Positions 26,827 to 33,868 are shown, numbered from the stretch's first letter. The stretch is 64,000 nucleotides of DNA from CAZYLZ01 sp964648335 (GCA_964648335.1 CAZYLZ010000005.1:6569-70568); one strand, 5' to 3'. Notes: generated by a model from the sequence alone, not told the origin. A program made the numbers and translations.

Positions 26827-28014
26827 TTATTTTTGTATGACAGAAAGGATCATTCCAAGCATCGACCAGTCGATCGGGATATCCCCTGTGAGCAGGTCGC
26901 GGATTTTTTGCACCTCGAGATACGTACGTTCGGTACTCCCCTTTTCGCCAAATACGGCTCCGCGCATCCGCCGCAATTTGTACATCTCACCAGGCGTGAG
27001 CTCGACCGAGAACAGGTGCGCGCGATGACACGCGAATGTAGCAGCCATCTGACGCGACTCGTGGTATTCGAACCGCTGTGGTTCTACCGTAAGTCCTGTC
27101 TCTTCGCGCAGCTCGTCTGCCGCGAGTTGTTCGGGCCGTACTCCGGCCTTAAACGACGATCCGCTCGGCAATTCCCAGACGAATCCCGTCGTATTCGAAA
27201 CGGGCGCACGGAATTCTTTTACCAACACGACATCGGTATCGGCGAGTGTTCCTCCTGGACAGTACGCGACGACACTCGATATATCGGACCTTCCCAAGAC
27301 AAATTCATTGCTTCTGTGTCGCTGCTCGGCAGCAACATAGATGTCTACGTGGATTGCCCAAGCAAACAAGGACGAGCGGGCTGGTCCGACACGAAACGTC
27401 CATTCTACCTTCGCATCATGCAATCGGTTTCCTGCAGCGCGAAGATTCGCGTACCACCGTTGAAACGATTCCGTGTGCCAGATCTCGAGTGGAATAAAGC
27501 GGGCGCCACCGTATCGACGAGCGCCGGTATTGAGACGGCTTACCGCACAGGCAAGCGTATCGTTGAGCGTCGTAAACGATGGAATGCCGAGTTTGGTCGC
27601 GTAGTACCGCTGATACCGAACCTTGGGCGCATCTGGCGGTGCACCAAGCACGACCTTGCCACTGTATTTCCACGTACCGAACTCGTCGTTCGTCGTAAAT
27701 CCCGGCATAGTGGTGAGTTCGCGCGGGATCCAGGCGACGATGCAGTCGGCCATACGCAGCATGAGCTCTTCAGTTTCTAATTGTAGTGCGTAGTCTTCTG
27801 CCCACGTGTCGTTTCTGCCTTCAGGGACAAAGACAACGCCGTCGTACTCCATCTTCTCGAGAAGTCTCAGAGCCTCGGGCCGCCACGAGGGCACTGTGGG
27901 CTCTCGCGGGGTCGGACCCACAAGCATGATCGCCTTCGTAAAGCTCCGCGGGAACACGTCTTTGACGTACACCACTTTCATCTTCGACTTTTTTGCACGA
28001 GTCGCTTGTGCCAT
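26827..28014 (-). CDS. nucleoside 2-deoxyribosyltransferase-like / Nudix hydrolase fusion, 395 aa
   Basis: The N-terminal half (about residues 25-165) resembles nucleoside 2-deoxyribosyltransferases: AIMLVGPTPREPTVPSWRPE, then WAEDYALQLETEELMLRMAD and FTTNDEFGTWKYSGKVVLGA. The C-terminal half (about 215-395) is a Nudix hydrolase with ELPSG and the Nudix box residues A-x2-ELREETGL. A linker domain joins them. The fusion suggests salvage or sanitation of nucleotides, with the transferase product passed to the hydrolase; this is inference. It has a TAGACA-17-TATTAA promoter, an AAAGGG ribosome site and its own terminator. Confidence 0.88.
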   Translation of the reverse strand: MAQATRAKKSKMKVVYVKDVFPRSFTKAIMLVGPTPREPTVPSWRPEALRLLEKMEYDGVVFVPEGRNDTWAEDYALQLETEELMLRMADCIVAWIPRELTTMPGFTTNDEFGTWKYSGKVVLGAPPDAPKVRYQRYYATKLGIPSFTTLNDTLACAVSRLNTGARRYGGARFIPLEIWHTESFQRWYANLRAAGNRLHDAKVEWTFRVGPARSSLFAWAIHVDIYVAAEQRHRSNEFVLGRSDISSVVAYCPGGTLADTDVVLVKEFRAPVSNTTGFVWELPSGSSFKAGVRPEQLAADELREETGLTVEPQRFEYHESRQMAATFACHRAHLFSVELTPGEMYKLRRMRGAVFGEKGSTERTYLEVQKIRDLLTGDIPIDWSMLGMILSVIQK

Positions 28015-28048
28015 CGCGTAACCCTTTCTGATTATTTCTTCTGTGTTT

Positions 28049-28077
28049 TTAATACCACGCGTTTCTAATTTTGTCTA
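28049..28077 (-). promoter_or_regulatory. promoter of the NDT-Nudix gene
   Basis: TAGACA (28072-28077) and TATTAA (28049-28054) are 17 bp apart on the minus strand. Confidence 0.65.
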
Positions 28078-28078
28078 T

Positions 28079-28106
28079 ACAAAACCCCCGCACGGTGGTG
28101 CGGGGG
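28079..28106 (-). terminator. intrinsic terminator of the Nudix gene
   Basis: CCCCCGCAC (28085-28093) pairs with GTGCGGGGG (28098-28106), followed on the minus strand by TTTTGTATA. Confidence 0.9.
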
Positions 28107-28111
28107 TAGAT

Positions 28112-28579
28112 TCACTTGGTGGTCGGCGGGATGTAGAACACACCCGTACGATACGCTTCGAGCATGAGCTCGGTCGATTCCATCAAGGGTGCGGGAAGCG
28201 CGCCAGCGGCGAACCATCGCCACTCCCGGCATTTGTGCGGCTCCATCACACGTGGCTCTCCACCCTCGTAATAGCCGAGCACCCCGATGTTGATGTAGTG
28301 CTTGCCGTCGGTTTTTATATACCGCATCTCCTCGGCAAGCGAGATGAGTGCGAAGCGTGTGATGACGAGTGCAGTTTCTTCGTAGACCTCGCTGCGCGCA
28401 CTTTCGAAGATAGTCTGCCCAAATTCGAGGTGTCCTCCGGGAAACGCCCACTCGCCTGCGCCATGCGCTCCGATACGTTGTCCCAAGAGCAATTCCGAGC
28501 TCGCGTTGAAGATCATCACCCCGATGCCGATCTTCGGACGCTCGGGCAAACCATCAGGTCTCCTTTTCTGTGCAGACAT
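28112..28579 (-). CDS. Nudix hydrolase (MutT/NUDT15-like), 155 aa
   Basis: This single Nudix domain hydrolyses nucleoside diphosphates linked to other groups. The complete box GGHLEFGQTIFESARSEVYEETAL is visible in part as GGHLEF...ARSEVYEE, with conserved upstream strands IGVMIFNASSELLLGQR and EWAFPGG. NUDT15/MutT-type dNTP sanitation is most likely. An AGGAGA ribosome site precedes the ATG, and a strong terminator follows. It is next to the NDT-Nudix fusion, suggesting a related nucleotide role. Confidence 0.9.
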   Translation of the reverse strand: MSAQKRRPDGLPERPKIGIGVMIFNASSELLLGQRIGAHGAGEWAFPGGHLEFGQTIFESARSEVYEETALVITRFALISLAEEMRYIKTDGKHYINIGVLGYYEGGEPRVMEPHKCREWRWFAAGALPAPLMESTELMLEAYRTGVFYIPPTTK

Positions 28580-28634
28580 CTGAATCTCCTGTGATGGAAT
28601 TTGGCACGTGCCGTTGCATAAATGCTCGACAGCG

Positions 28635-28907
28635 TTACAGATCGTGGTCCTCGTACCGACGCGACTCCCGCTTTGAAGCTACAGCCGACGCTTTACCATC
28701 GGAGCCAAGCGCCGATTCGACATCGACAGCTCTGCTACATTTGGGGCACGCAACGCTAAAGTTCGGTTTCTCGTAAGCCTCTTCCTCGGGCGAGTATCCT
28801 GCAGGTACGTTTGTAAAGGTTACGAGCACTTCAGAGAGCGAGAACGAAAATTTGGTTCAGCAGTGTTTGCAAGAAACTATGCACCCTTCTTCGATGATTG
28901 TGGCCAT
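28635..28907 (-). pseudogene. zinc-ribbon protein interrupted by an in-frame TGA, 90 codons
   Basis: From ATG 28907 (GAGGAAC upstream) the frame reads MATIIEEGCIVSCKHC, then TGA at 28857-28859, then continues without another stop for 73 codons to TAA. The read-through has CxxC (13,16) and CPKC (54-57), and the TGA sits where zinc ribbons usually have Gly (CxxCG-x-x-F, here CKHC-TGA-TKF). A GGA-to-TGA change would explain it. TGA is a true stop elsewhere in the window. A consensus promoter drives it. It is either a fresh pseudogene, a recoded codon or a sequencing error. Confidence 0.75.
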
Positions 28908-28934
28908 TGTCTGTTCCTCGTGCTACCTGATTAT

Positions 28935-28963
28935 TTTATATATAGAAAGTCTCTTAAAGTCAA
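28935..28963 (-). promoter_or_regulatory. promoter of the TGA-interrupted zinc-ribbon gene
   Basis: TTGACT (28958-28963) and TATAAA (28935-28940) are 17 bp apart on the minus strand. Confidence 0.85.
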
Positions 28964-29058
28964 GTTTTACGGAATCAATGGAGTACATCTGTCTCTTCTG
29001 TCGTGCAAGACGTTAGAAAATACACGCACCGACTAGTACGCCATGTTACCCGTGCAAT

Positions 29059-29089
29059 AAAAAACCGTCCAACGCTACTTGTTGAACGG
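29059..29089 (-). terminator. intrinsic terminator of dgkA
   Basis: CCGTCCAAC (29065-29073) pairs with GTTGAACGG (29081-29089) with one wobble, followed on the minus strand by TTTTTTATTG. Confidence 0.88.
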
Positions 29090-29111
29090 CTCGAACTACT
29101 GTACTGTGTAT

Positions 29112-29483
29112 TTAGTGCGCCCAGACTACGAGCAAAGCAACGAGCACCGCTACAATCGACGACATGAGCGTCGCACCGGCGGCGCAGTCCTTGATCCGCT
29201 TTACGCGGACGTCCTGCCCTGGATGCACCATGTCTACCAGTATTTCGATGCTGGTATTGAGGATCTCGGTTATAGGCACCAAGATACCCGCCATCAATAA
29301 GAGCGCCACCTCGTGCGCCGACAGCGGCCACAGGTACCATCCAAGCACCACCGCGATTACAGCCTCGATGACGGCAATGCGCACAAAGCTGGGCTCGTTG
29401 AAGAACGCGTATCGGAGACCGTCGGCAGCAAAGCCAAAGGCCTTGAATGCGCGCGCAGGCGAAAGCGACTTTGCTATGTCCAA
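29112..29483 (-). CDS. dgkA: undecaprenol/diacylglycerol kinase family protein, 123 aa
   Basis: This small three-helix membrane kinase phosphorylates undecaprenol or diacylglycerol. The active-site signature EILNTSIEILVDMV and the KRIKDCAAGATL segment (Lys-Asp then small residues) are intact. The start is TTG 29483, supported by AGGAG at good spacing and no better ATG. It fits the envelope genes in the window by recycling lipid carriers. It has its own TTGACA promoter and terminator and is divergent from the 29644 gene. Confidence 0.9.
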   Translation of the reverse strand: MDIAKSLSPARAFKAFGFAADGLRYAFFNEPSFVRIAVIEAVIAVVLGWYLWPLSAHEVALLLMAGILVPITEILNTSIEILVDMVHPGQDVRVKRIKDCAAGATLMSSIVAVLVALLVVWAH

Positions 29484-29526
29484 GGCAAATACTCCTATCT
29501 GTTCTAGTTGTGTTCTGCTGCTCGCG

Positions 29527-29554
29527 ATTATGCAGCATATTCGAGTAGTGTCAA
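29527..29554 (-). promoter_or_regulatory. promoter of dgkA
   Basis: TTGACA (29549-29554) and CATAAT (29527-29532) are 16 bp apart on the minus strand. Confidence 0.8.
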
Positions 29555-29583
29555 TTTACTGGCTACATAACCACGATACATAA

Positions 29584-29612
29584 TTGACAAACATCTAACT
29601 TTGTATTATTAT
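29584..29612 (+). promoter_or_regulatory. promoter of the 29644-30021 gene
   Basis: TTGACA (29584-29589) and TATTAT (29607-29612) are 17 bp apart. Confidence 0.85.
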
Positions 29613-29643
29613 GGTTAAAGTAATAACCACGAAAGGGACTCAG

Positions 29644-30021
29644 ATGAACCTTTTCCGTATGTGGAAGAACCGCAAGGAACTTCTGCGCCGCAAAGCGATC
29701 CAAAGCGCCGAAGTCGGCGACTACAACACAACGCTCGCCCAAATGAAGCAAGACCCAGTCTGGGGACCGCTCTTCAAGGTGACACTCGAGACGACGCACG
29801 AGTATCGCGCATGGCGTCCGCGGCGTGCCGGCATGACCATCCATGACGCAGCCGGCAAAGCGAAGGCAAAGATCGAACAGCTCGGCGGCTACGACGTGCT
29901 GAGCGACCGCGGTCGCCTCGTGGTTCGTCACCGCGATACCGGCACCGTTTATACCGTGCGTCCCTGGACCGACAGCATCGACGCGGTGACACCGTGGCCC
30001 CAGGTAGGTTCCGCGGCCTAA
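29644..30021 (+). CDS. hypothetical basic protein, 125 aa
   Basis: ATG 29644 is used because GAAAGGGA precedes it; the ORF's first ATG (29611) is part of the -10 box. The protein begins MNLFRMWKNRKELLRRKAIQ, is rich in Arg and Lys, and contains DAAGKAKAKIEQLGGYDVLS and a beta-rich end (GRLVVRHRDTGTVYTV). No family is recognised. It is monocistronic with a strong terminator. Confidence 0.8.
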   Translation: MNLFRMWKNRKELLRRKAIQSAEVGDYNTTLAQMKQDPVWGPLFKVTLETTHEYRAWRPRRAGMTIHDAAGKAKAKIEQLGGYDVLSDRGRLVVRHRDTGTVYTVRPWTDSIDAVTPWPQVGSAA

Positions 30022-30045
30022 GAGACAAACGGTGCAGGCAACACC

Positions 30046-30085
30046 AGACCCGATGGAGTACGTTACTCCGTCGGGTCTATTTTAT
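30046..30085 (+). terminator. intrinsic terminator
   Basis: A 15-bp stem (30046-30060 with 30064-30078, one wobble) and a CGT loop is followed by ATTTTAT. Confidence 0.9.
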
Positions 30086-30130
30086 GATCGAACCCTCGAT
30101 ATGCGCCGCCTTGATTCGGGCTTATAAACG

Positions 30131-30158
30131 TTGCCATTCCTCAAACTTTGGGTACAAT
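30131..30158 (+). promoter_or_regulatory. promoter upstream of the tRNA-Asn locus
   Basis: TTGCCA (30131-30136) and TACAAT (30153-30158) are 16 bp apart. The start would be about 30165, just before the tRNA-Asn 5' fragment. Confidence 0.65.
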
Positions 30159-30168
30159 AGGCCGATAT

Positions 30169-30186
30169 TCCGGTGTAGCTCAGTGG
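30169..30186 (+). pseudogene. tRNA-Asn 5' fragment
   Basis: These 18 bases are identical to the first 18 bases of the intact tRNA-Asn at 30269. The match ends in the D loop. Confidence 0.85.
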
Positions 30187-30198
30187 CCCTGCGCCAAC
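30187..30198 (+). repeat. 12-bp inverted repeat arm (partner at 30363-30374)
   Basis: CCCTGCGCCAAC here is the exact reverse complement of GTTGGCGCAGGG at 30363-30374. The arms bracket the intact tRNA-Asn and start directly where the 5' tRNA fragment ends. Confidence 0.75.
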
Positions 30199-30268
30199 GC
30201 GAAAGTGATTGAGAGAAGCATGGAATGTAAAATGTTCGTTTAGATTTAGGTCTTAACGAATCGTCTGC

Positions 30269-30340
30269 TCCGGTGTAGCTCAGTGGTAGAGCAGCTCGCT
30301 GTTAACGAGTTGGTCGTAGGTTCGAATCCTACCGCCGGAG
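30269..30340 (+). tRNA. tRNA-Asn (GTT)
   Basis: The acceptor stem is TCCGGTG/CGCCGGA, the D arm GCTC...GAGC, the anticodon arm GCTCG-CTGTTAA-CGAGT with anticodon GTT, and the T arm GTAGG-TTCGAAT-CCTAC. The discriminator is G. CCA is not encoded. The flanks AATCGTCTGC and GCAGACGATT extend the acceptor helix by about ten pairs. Confidence 0.95.
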
Positions 30341-30418
30341 CAGACGATTTGTTGGTAAGTATGTTGGCGCAGGGTCTTATGGCGCAGCTCCTGCCTGCCC
30401 TGAAGGGCCGCCGGTAGG

Positions 30419-30461
30419 GTTAACGAGTTGGTCGTTGGTTCGAGTCCTACCGCCGGAGCCA
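30419..30461 (+). pseudogene. tRNA-Asn 3' half with encoded CCA
   Basis: This segment repeats the intact tRNA-Asn from its anticodon to its 3' end with two mismatches, and adds CCA at 30459-30461, which the intact copy lacks. It has no 5' half next to it. Confidence 0.85.
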
Positions 30462-30477
30462 GTTTATAATAAACACA

Positions 30478-30905
30478 ATGAGACGCTTCTTATATAAACA
30501 GTCCCTTGTGTTCCTTGGCCTATTCCCATTTCTCTTTGGATATAACTTATTATTCTATTCTTCATTTACTGCAAACCTCCAGGCAATATTGGTTGTGTGT
30601 TTACCAATCGAAATAATTCTTTTTTTGTAGGACGAAGAAAAGCGGCATCTTTTGCGCCACTTGCGGCAGCGCCGGAGAGCAATAAAAAGATAACCTGGGG
30701 TTTTGCCCTAGTAGGTTGTGTTCCCATTGCGCTGATATACCTCGTAGACTTTTTGGGCGGATACTTTCCAACCCTCAAAGAAGTTTTCTTTATTTTGTAC
30801 GTGCCATTTATCAGTTCGCTCATTATCCTTGTGGCGTTTGGTATAGCAGCTATTTCTATAGCGATACTTGTGATTTGGTACGTAATTCCCGAATTACGTA
30901 AGTAG
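30478..30905 (+). pseudogene. four-helix membrane protein split by a frameshift at T7
   Basis: ATG 30478 opens a 50-codon frame (MRRFLYKQSLVFLGLFPFLF...) that ends at TAG 30628 directly after seven T (30620-30626). A second frame continues VGRRKAASFAPLAAAP to LRK at 30905. Joining them at the T run gives about 142 aa with four membrane segments, which is more coherent than two separate short proteins. The region is clearly more A/T-rich than its neighbours, suggesting acquisition. The cause may be sequencing error, phase variation or decay. No family is recognised. Confidence 0.65.
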
Positions 30906-30965
30906 CCTGGGTAGTTTGAAAATAGGCTCTAACGTCGTCCACTACGTGGAGCAAATGATTGAAGG

Positions 30966-30990
30966 GCGCCCAAGTGGGCGCTTTTCATTT
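30966..30990 (+). terminator. intrinsic terminator
   Basis: GCGCCC (30966-30971) and GGGCGC (30976-30981) with an AAGT loop are followed by TTTTCATTT. Confidence 0.8.
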
Positions 30991-31088
30991 ACTCCGAGCA
31001 GTGCCCGAAAGGGTACGGGTAGGATTCGACGATGACGAGCATATCGCGCGGAGTGAGCTTCGAGCGAGTATGATGTGAGTCGTGTTCA

Positions 31089-31165
31089 GATCCTTCAAGG
31101 ATCGAGATCCCTACGACCAGGTCAGATTACGCAACGAAATTCAGCTCTACGTGGGGTCTGACCCC
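31089..31165. repeat. short palindromes in the 30906-31178 intergenic region
   Basis: GATCCTT-C-AAGGATC (31089-31103) and GGGGTC-T-GACCCC (31153-31165) are perfect palindromes in an otherwise non-coding stretch. The second resembles short palindromic repeats seen near mobilised elements. No transposase is present. Confidence 0.45.
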
Positions 31166-31178
31166 AATTCCACGGCGC

Positions 31179-31787
31179 TTATATGGCCGTCAATTGCCAC
31201 GCCTTTATCGCAGGAATGGGGTGTATAAGCATGATGGTGCTCAAAATTAGACTGTCGTGAGAAAAGATTAGAGCCAACAATTCGAAAACGAAAATTAAAA
31301 TGAAGATCTGATACGTACGAAGCCGCGTAGCGGTATATAGCCCAATCGACATAATGATCGCATCGCACATCGAGTTAATTACTGCGTCCCCAAAATATCC
31401 CAACGAGATGGTCTCGGTCCTGAAACGATTGAGTACATATTCAGTATGCTCGATCACCTCCCACAAGACCGCCGTCACGATACCTGCCAGAAACGCGTAT
31501 CTAAGCGGTACCTTCGGAAAAAACATTCTAAATATAAGCGCGATGATGACGCCATGGAGGAAATGAGCAAGCGAATACCAATCGGCAATCTGTTGCGAGT
31601 TCTCCGAGCCGGTGCCCCACAGGCTAACGTAGCCGCTTTTGCTTATGAGGGGCTGCCCGTGCCAAAACAGATAAATACCAAGAAGCGTGTACACCAGCAT
31701 GAGCAAGGGAAGACGCACCTGAGGCACGAAGTTTCCGTTAGCCTGAATCCATTTTTTTGGCAGGTACTTCATCGGATTGAACTTCAT
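31179..31787 (-). CDS. DUF2585-type membrane protein, 202 aa
   Basis: The protein has about five membrane segments. The pattern YSLAHFLHGVIIALIF, then LWEVIEHTEYVLNRFRTETIS and YFGDAVINSMCDAI, matches the DUF2585 family (conserved WE-x2-EN/EH, RFR-x-ET and GD-x2-NS-x-CD positions), whose role is unknown. The conserved His, Glu, Arg and Asp in membrane segments suggest an enzyme, possibly on lipid, but this is inference. ATG 31787 is chosen; the longer ORF runs into the divergent VOC gene. Confidence 0.72.
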   Translation of the reverse strand: MKFNPMKYLPKKWIQANGNFVPQVRLPLLMLVYTLLGIYLFWHGQPLISKSGYVSLWGTGSENSQQIADWYSLAHFLHGVIIALIFRMFFPKVPLRYAFLAGIVTAVLWEVIEHTEYVLNRFRTETISLGYFGDAVINSMCDAIIMSIGLYTATRLRTYQIFILIFVFELLALIFSHDSLILSTIMLIHPIPAIKAWQLTAI

Positions 31788-31877
31788 AAGTATCTCATGA
31801 TTGGCTCGGCCCAACGCGAGCCTGCTTGGGATAAGAACTATAAAGGCAGGTTGTATCGGATTTGCTATACTCTTGCC

Positions 31878-32303
31878 ATGACATCCATAAACCCGTACAT
31901 AAACTTTAACGGCAATGCCGAAGAAGCGCTTACCTTTTATAAGTCGGTTTTTGGCGGAGAATTTTCCAGCATCGTCCGCTTTAAAGACCTCGCTAGCGAC
32001 GAGTTCCCCGTACCCGAAGCAGAGGCCGATAAGATCATGCGTATAGTACTGCCCATCGGAAACAGCATGCTCATCGCCAACGATGTCCCACAAGCAATGG
32101 GCCGCGTGAGCGAGAGCGAGAACCGATCTAAGATTGCCGTAGCCACAGAGAGCAAAGAAGAAGCGGAGAGGATTTTTGCCGGCCTCTCGGTGGGTGGGGC
32201 GGTAGAGATGCCGATGGCACAGAGCCCCTGGGGTACGTACTTTGCGATGTTTCGCGACAAGTACGGTATCGAATGGACGGTCGAGTACTCGCTAAACGCT
32301 TAG
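31878..32303 (+). CDS. VOC-family (PhnB/glyoxalase-like) protein, 141 aa
   Basis: The protein begins MTSINPYINFNGNAEEALTF, with the FYKSVFGGEF segment typical of PhnB-like VOC proteins, then MRIVLPIGNSMLIANDVP and a YGIEWTVEY end. A metal-binding dioxygenase/glyoxalase fold is expected; the usual catalytic set is not clear. An extended -10 TGCTATACT ends exactly 6 bases before the ATG and no ribosome site exists, so a leaderless mRNA is likely. No terminator is visible before the next promoter at 32351. Confidence 0.86.
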   Translation: MTSINPYINFNGNAEEALTFYKSVFGGEFSSIVRFKDLASDEFPVPEAEADKIMRIVLPIGNSMLIANDVPQAMGRVSESENRSKIAVATESKEEAERIFAGLSVGGAVEMPMAQSPWGTYFAMFRDKYGIEWTVEYSLNA

Positions 32304-32350
32304 AGATTGTTTTGCTATTTCTTTGCAGACGTAAGCCCGTAGCAAACTTA

Positions 32351-32379
32351 TTGACATAGTGCATTTCTTGTCATATTGT
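32351..32379 (+). promoter_or_regulatory. promoter of the 32412-32828 gene
   Basis: TTGACA (32351-32356) and TATTGT (32374-32379) are 17 bp apart. Confidence 0.82.
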
Positions 32380-32411
32380 ACCGCCAGTAGCCACAACTGG
32401 AGGAACGAACA

Positions 32412-32828
32412 ATGCGCGCAATGGGAAGAGCTGCCTGGAGCGACCCGGTGGCAACACGGTCTCTCTACTATCTCACCGAAGACAGCTTTCGTTCGATAAT
32501 CGTGCACGAGCTCAACAAAGATGGCACATCGCGTCGGCAACTCCGCCACATCGAAGGCGATACAGTCGGACACTGTTGGGCAGCAGGACGACTCAAGCCC
32601 GGCGACATCCTTCTCTGCGACGCACTGAGCGGCGATGGATTCTACGACTGGTACCTGATCGACTATACCAACTATGCAAATCGGCCAGGCGTGCAGATGC
32701 AATTGGTGCCGTACAAATTCGGTGCCTATGCGATGCCAGCCAAGAAGCTCGATGGTTTTACGACTCGAGACTATGGTCTGCTTCTTGCCGGCCTACAGGT
32801 CGAGGTCATGACCAATTTGCCCGCATAA
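32412..32828 (+). CDS. hypothetical protein, 138 aa
   Basis: A GGAGGAA ribosome site precedes ATG 32412. The protein begins MRAMGRAAWSDPVATRSLYY, has one Cys in VGHCWAAGRLKPGDILLCDA and a tyrosine-rich middle (DWYLIDYTNYAN). It is soluble with no recognisable motif. It is a monocistronic unit with a strong terminator, like its neighbours. Confidence 0.8.
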   Translation: MRAMGRAAWSDPVATRSLYYLTEDSFRSIIVHELNKDGTSRRQLRHIEGDTVGHCWAAGRLKPGDILLCDALSGDGFYDWYLIDYTNYANRPGVQMQLVPYKFGAYAMPAKKLDGFTTRDYGLLLAGLQVEVMTNLPA

Positions 32829-32840
32829 CGCGGCACAACG

Positions 32841-32876
32841 ACCCACCAGCGGAAAACCCGCTTCGGTGGGTTTTTT
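32841..32876 (+). terminator. intrinsic terminator (recurring type)
   Basis: ACCCACC...GGTGGGT with an inner GCGG/CCGC stem is followed by TTTTTT. Nearly the same sequence recurs at 34906-34945. Confidence 0.9.
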
Positions 32877-32934
32877 GTTTGTGGCGATAGCTCGGATTGA
32901 TTGATCTCTTTTGGCTTGGCCCGATCCTGTTTTA

Positions 32935-32975
32935 AATAGGATACCCCGGCACTGTCATACAACAGTACCGGGGTA
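32935..32975 (-). terminator. intrinsic terminator
   Basis: A 14-bp stem (32942-32955 with 32962-32975, one wobble) is followed on the minus strand by TCCTATTT. Confidence 0.8.
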
Positions 32976-32983
32976 GGTAGAAC

Positions 32984-33718
32984 TTATGCGTTATCGACAC
33001 GGTCCGCGGGCTTCCAATCGTCAGGCGGATCCTTGCTTTTGTCCGGCTTCCAGCCGGGATAGAACGACGCCGTGACGAGCCACGAATCCGCCCGTTCTTC
33101 GTCGTAGCATTTCTGCATCTCGGCCTTTAGTTCCTCGGTTAGCTCTTTTGGTTGCAACCATGCCGAGTCGTTCTCGATTTTGTACTCCCACCAGATATCG
33201 GTGTACATCGGGTACTGCTTAAGCGCTGCGATCAGCTCGCTGCAGAGCTTTCGCTCCAGCGCCTTATCTGTAGGAAGAGTGTGATGATCGTACGCGAGCA
33301 CCGTATCGCCATAGAGGCCGTTCTTAACGATGTACATCGGTTTTGGCGCTCCACTCCACCCCGGTGCGTGATCCTGCTGACGCATCTGTTGCATCGCCGA
33401 CCCCACGAATGCGCTGTGAAATTGCTGGCGGACAATCTTGAACAAATCCCAATTTTTGCGAAAGGCGTCTTTGTTGAGGATCGGAATTTCTTTATTGCGC
33501 CAATTTTTACGAACCGATAATTCTCCCGAATTGAGTGCTCTTGAAATTGCCACGTCGCTCGGGAATACCGCAAGTAATTGGCCGCGTTTTACGAGCCGCT
33601 CTGCTCTTTTGAAGTGCCTCTCGAACAGGTCTTCGTAGCTTTTGACGCCAAACATTTCGCACAGAAGCTCCGTGCTCGGAAATGTCTGAGTAAAGCTTTC
33701 ATACGATGCTTGTGACAT
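32984..33718 (-). CDS. hypothetical protein, 244 aa
   Basis: A GGAGG ribosome site precedes ATG 33718. The protein begins MSQASYESFTQTFPSTELLC and contains KSYEDLFERHFKRAERLVKR, an Arg/Lys-rich helix, then IWWEYKIENDSAWLQPKEL and an acidic, proline-rich tail. It has no membrane segment. The only clear feature is a central mixed alpha/beta region. No family is recognised. Its terminator follows. Confidence 0.78.
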   Translation of the reverse strand: MSQASYESFTQTFPSTELLCEMFGVKSYEDLFERHFKRAERLVKRGQLLAVFPSDVAISRALNSGELSVRKNWRNKEIPILNKDAFRKNWDLFKIVRQQFHSAFVGSAMQQMRQQDHAPGWSGAPKPMYIVKNGLYGDTVLAYDHHTLPTDKALERKLCSELIAALKQYPMYTDIWWEYKIENDSAWLQPKELTEELKAEMQKCYDEERADSWLVTASFYPGWKPDKSKDPPDDWKPADRVDNA

Positions 33719-33824
33719 TGATACCTCCGACTGTCATTTTCAACTGACCACACATTACCATATATCGATCTTTCAAGTACTCAACGCATGTCAGATGACC
33801 AGCTGGCACCTTTATGATGGGCAC

Positions 33825-33860
33825 GTTATGAAAACCCACCGACATACACTGTCGGTGGGT
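33825..33860 (-). terminator. intrinsic terminator
   Basis: ACCCACCGAC (33834-33843) pairs with GTCGGTGGGT (33851-33860), followed on the minus strand by TTTTCATAA. Confidence 0.88.
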
Positions 33861-33868
33861 TTGACTTA

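Noticed and set aside
26254..27780. 508-aa plus-strand ORF across two minus-strand genes
   Set aside because: It crosses two promoters and terminators of well-supported opposite genes and has no ribosome site or family motif.
28635..28907. Genome-wide reassignment of UGA to glycine
   Set aside because: xfp, ctpA, PEBP, the MutT-type Nudix gene and the 36448 gene all end at TGA at the expected family length, so TGA is a stop in this genome.
30169..30461. A single intron-containing tRNA-Asn
   Set aside because: The outer 5' fragment stops in the D loop and the 3' part starts at the anticodon, so about 15 internal bases are missing; splicing could not make a complete tRNA.
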